Notes under the pieces: generated by a model
The model's input: the letters and a program-made list of their open reading frames with translations, nothing else
What the model was told of the DNA's origin: nothing
The model's database searches: none
Shown here: positions 6,781 through 8,417 of the stretch, piece by piece
Layout of the letters: each line of letters opens with the position of its first letter
Position numbering within the stretch: the stretch's first letter is position 1
Translations under genes and position numbers: made by a program
NCBI GenBank assembly: GCA_946480675.1
Contig: CAMLKS010000084.1
Coordinates: 1 to 8,417 of the forward strand
Origin: an uncultured Bacteroidota bacterium
GTDB taxonomy: Bacteria > Bacteroidota > Bacteroidia > Chitinophagales > Chitinophagaceae
Direction: 5' to 3'
DNA length: 8,417 nt

Positions 6781-7980
6781 ATGTTAGATACAATTGAATC
6801 TGCGTTGGAGGACCTGAGGAACGGCAAATTGCTGATAGTGGTAGATGATGAAGACCGCGAGAATGAAGGCGATTTTGTAACTGCTGCACGTAATGTTACC
6901 CCCGAAATAATCAACTTCATGTCGAAGCACGGCCGTGGCCTGATTTGCGCCCCTATTACAGAGGAGCGCTGCAACGAGCTGAAGCTGAACCTGATGGTGG
7001 AAGATAATACCGTATTGCACCAAACACCGTTTACGGTATCGGTAGATTTAATAGGACAGGGTTGCACCACGGGTATATCGGCACACGACCGTGCTAAAAC
7101 GGTACAAGCGCTGATAGACCCGAGTACCAAACCGGAAGACCTGGGCCGCCCCGGCCATATCTTCCCGCTGCGTGCACGTAGCGAGGGGGTGCTGCGCCGT
7201 TCGGGCCACACAGAGGCTACGGTAGACCTGGCACGTCTTGCCGGTTTTGAGCCTGCAGGTGTGCTGGTAGAAATAATGAACGATGATGGTACCATGGCCC
7301 GCCTGCCGGAGCTGATGGAGATAGCTAAGAAATTCGACCTGAAAATAATCTCGATAAAAGACCTGATAGCATACCGACTACGTACCGAAAGCCTGGTAGA
7401 GGAAGAAGTACGTGTGCAGATGCCTACCAAACATGGCGACTTTGAACTGGTAGCCTTCAGGCAGAAAAATACCGGTGAGCAACACCTGGCACTTAGAAAA
7501 GGTACCTGGGATAAAGATGAGCCCGTACTGGTACGCGTGCATAGCTCTTGCTTCACGGGCGATATACTGCATTCCCTGCGCTGCGACTGTGGTGAACAAC
7601 TGCAGAAAGCCATGGAAATGGTAGAAGAAGAAGGCAAAGGTGTGGTGCTGTATATGAACCAGGAAGGCCGTGGCATAGGCTTGCTCAATAAACTGAAAGC
7701 CTATAAACTGCAGGAAGAAGGTGTGGATACGGTGGATGCCAACCTGGCGCTGGGCTTTAAGAACGACCAGCGCGACTATGGTGTAGGTGCGCAGATACTG
7801 CGCCATTTAGGTATTTCTAAAATACGCCTGATGACCAATAACCCGCGCAAACGTGCAGGCTTGCTGGGCTATGGATTGGAAATAGTAGAAAATGTGCCGA
7901 TAGAAATAGTGCCTAACAAACACAACGAATTTTACCTGCAAACCAAGCGCGATAAGCTGGGACACGAAATACTTAAATAG
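6781..7980 (+). CDS. ribBA: Bifunctional 3,4-dihydroxy-2-butanone-4-phosphate synthase / GTP cyclohydrolase II
   Basis: Cytoplasmic enzyme for both entry steps of riboflavin synthesis. The N-terminal RibB half converts ribulose 5-phosphate to 3,4-dihydroxy-2-butanone 4-phosphate plus formate. The C-terminal RibA half opens GTP to the diaminopyrimidine precursor. The 399 residues match the usual fused length. The RibB part (about 1-200) has [12 protein letters not shown] (22-33), HGRGLICAP (50-58), [15 protein letters not shown] (141-155) and [12 protein letters not shown] (163-174); H143 and E164 are the expected active-site residues. The RibA part (about 205-399) has the zinc cysteines C257, C268 and C270 (C-x10-C-x-C), [11 protein letters not shown] (291-301), [12 protein letters not shown] (329-340) with D329 and R331, and [10 protein letters not shown] (352-361). 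Both halves therefore look active. The ATG at 6781 is the natural start (MLDTIESAL). It is followed after 27 bp by a glycosyltransferase in the same direction, so co-transcription is likely. Confidence 0.97.
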   Translation: MLDTIESALEDLRNGKLLIVVDDEDRENEGDFVTAARNVTPEIINFMSKHGRGLICAPITEERCNELKLNLMVEDNTVLHQTPFTVSVDLIGQGCTTGISAHDRAKTVQALIDPSTKPEDLGRPGHIFPLRARSEGVLRRSGHTEATVDLARLAGFEPAGVLVEIMNDDGTMARLPELMEIAKKFDLKIISIKDLIAYRLRTESLVEEEVRVQMPTKHGDFELVAFRQKNTGEQHLALRKGTWDKDEPVLVRVHSSCFTGDILHSLRCDCGEQLQKAMEMVEEEGKGVVLYMNQEGRGIGLLNKLKAYKLQEEGVDTVDANLALGFKNDQRDYGVGAQILRHLGISKIRLMTNNPRKRAGLLGYGLEIVENVPIEIVPNKHNEFYLQTKRDKLGHEILK

Positions 7981-8007
7981 TACCTTGCTTTAAAGTTAAC
8001 TGCCGTT

Positions 8008-8417
8008 TTGAAATTTCTCTTTTTAGCCAATCGTGTGCCTTATCCGCCTTATCGTGGCGATAAGCTCAAGATATATAACCTTGCCCGCCGGCTTGCGGGC
8101 AGGCATGAATTGCACCTGCTCACCTTTGCGCAAACAGAGGAAGACCTGCAATACAAGGCAGAGCTTGAGAAGATATTTACCAAAGTACATTTTATATACC
8201 TGCCCAAGTGGCGTTCTGCACTCAACTGCCTTTCCGCATTATGGAGCAGGCTGCCCTTGCAGGTATTATATTTCAGGTCTGCAGCCATGCGCAAAAAAAT
8301 AAATGAAGTGCTGGCTGCAGATGCTTTTGATGCCATACATGTGCAGCACCTGCGCATGTCGCCCTACCTGGCTGGTATGCACAATGTACCGCGTATCCTG
8401 GATATGCCCGATGCTTT
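8008..8417 (+). CDS. Glycosyltransferase, PEP-CTERM/exosortase-associated sugar transferase type (3' partial, TTG start)
   Basis: Only the first 136 codons are present; the frame is open to the window end. The protein begins MKFLFLANRVPYPPYRGDKL, the first beta strand and loop of a GT-B sugar transferase, closely resembling the ANRVPYPPxxGDK start of the sugar transferase family linked to PEP-CTERM systems. Further pieces are NLARRLAGRHELHLLTFAQT (24-43), DAIHVQHLRMSPYL (108-121) and RILDMPDA (129-136). The frame is the same as ribBA, and the codons between the ribBA TAG (7978-7980) and 8008 contain no ATG or GTG. TTG at 8008 is therefore the only plausible start before the conserved motif; the first in-frame ATG is about 93 codons further on. 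No Shine-Dalgarno sequence is seen. It probably shares a transcript with ribBA. Its N-terminus resembles that of the 5406-6614 gene, so the two may be distant paralogues. Confidence 0.85.
   Translation, partial: MKFLFLANRVPYPPYRGDKLKIYNLARRLAGRHELHLLTFAQTEEDLQYKAELEKIFTKVHFIYLPKWRSALNCLSALWSRLPLQVLYFRSAAMRKKINEVLAADAFDAIHVQHLRMSPYLAGMHNVPRILDMPDA

Noticed and set aside
6738..7688. 316-codon minus-strand open frame opposite ribBA
   Set aside because: The translation is Ser/Arg-rich and low in complexity, as expected from reading the complement of a conserved gene. The plus-strand ribBA has intact motifs over the whole stretch.
8033..8302. Plus-strand 89-codon and minus-strand 102-codon frames near the right end
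   Set aside because: Both overlap the TTG-initiated glycosyltransferase frame at 8008-8417, which has a clear family N-terminus.
1..8417. Novel defence, mobile or CRISPR system
   Set aside because: All gene-sized frames are accounted for by known families. There are no spaced repeats, transposase motifs, attachment-site duplications or toxin-antitoxin-like small gene pairs.

Overview
The window looks like chromosomal DNA from a member of the Bacteroidota, most likely a Chitinophagaceae-like bacterium. The evidence is a secreted M43 metallopeptidase ending in a type IX secretion (T9SS) type A sorting domain, an FtsE of the Bacteroidota kind standing alone without an adjacent ftsX, a fused ribBA gene, TAnnTTTG promoter-like boxes, and starts with little or no Shine-Dalgarno sequence. 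The genus assignment is inference.

Layout. Positions 1-2287 (+) hold the 3' part of the M43 peptidase gene; its start and signal peptide lie upstream of the window. A strong intrinsic terminator follows (2314-2348), then a short promoter region and ftsE (2412-3101, +). ftsE converges on, and overlaps by 20 bp, a two-gene minus-strand glycosyltransferase operon (4196-5296, then 3082-4209, themselves overlapping by 14 bp). A 109-bp divergent intergenic region (5297-5405) separates this operon from a third glycosyltransferase on the plus strand (5406-6614). After a 166-bp gap with a promoter-like box come ribBA (6781-7980, +) and, 27 bp later, the start of a fourth glycosyltransferase (8008 to the window end), which begins at a TTG codon.

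How the genes fit together. The four GT-B fold glycosyltransferases flank ribBA and probably build or decorate a surface glycan or exopolysaccharide. Two of them (5406-6614 and 8008 onward) resemble the sugar transferase family associated with PEP-CTERM/exosortase loci. No polymerase, flippase or exporter is visible, so the product cannot be named. ribBA supplies the two entry reactions of riboflavin synthesis and ftsE a divisome ATPase; both look like housekeeping genes whose position between glycosyltransferases need not be functional.

I see no mobile element, CRISPR array, RNA gene or convincing new multi-gene system. The most interesting structure is in the divergent intergenic region: a perfect 9-bp inverted repeat with arms 53 bp apart, next to an 11-bp hairpin that ends 10 nt before a start codon. 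Two probable TTG starts, and a glycosyltransferase with tyrosine where the usual C-terminal glutamate sits, also deserve a look. All stretches without a gene are shorter than 170 bp.
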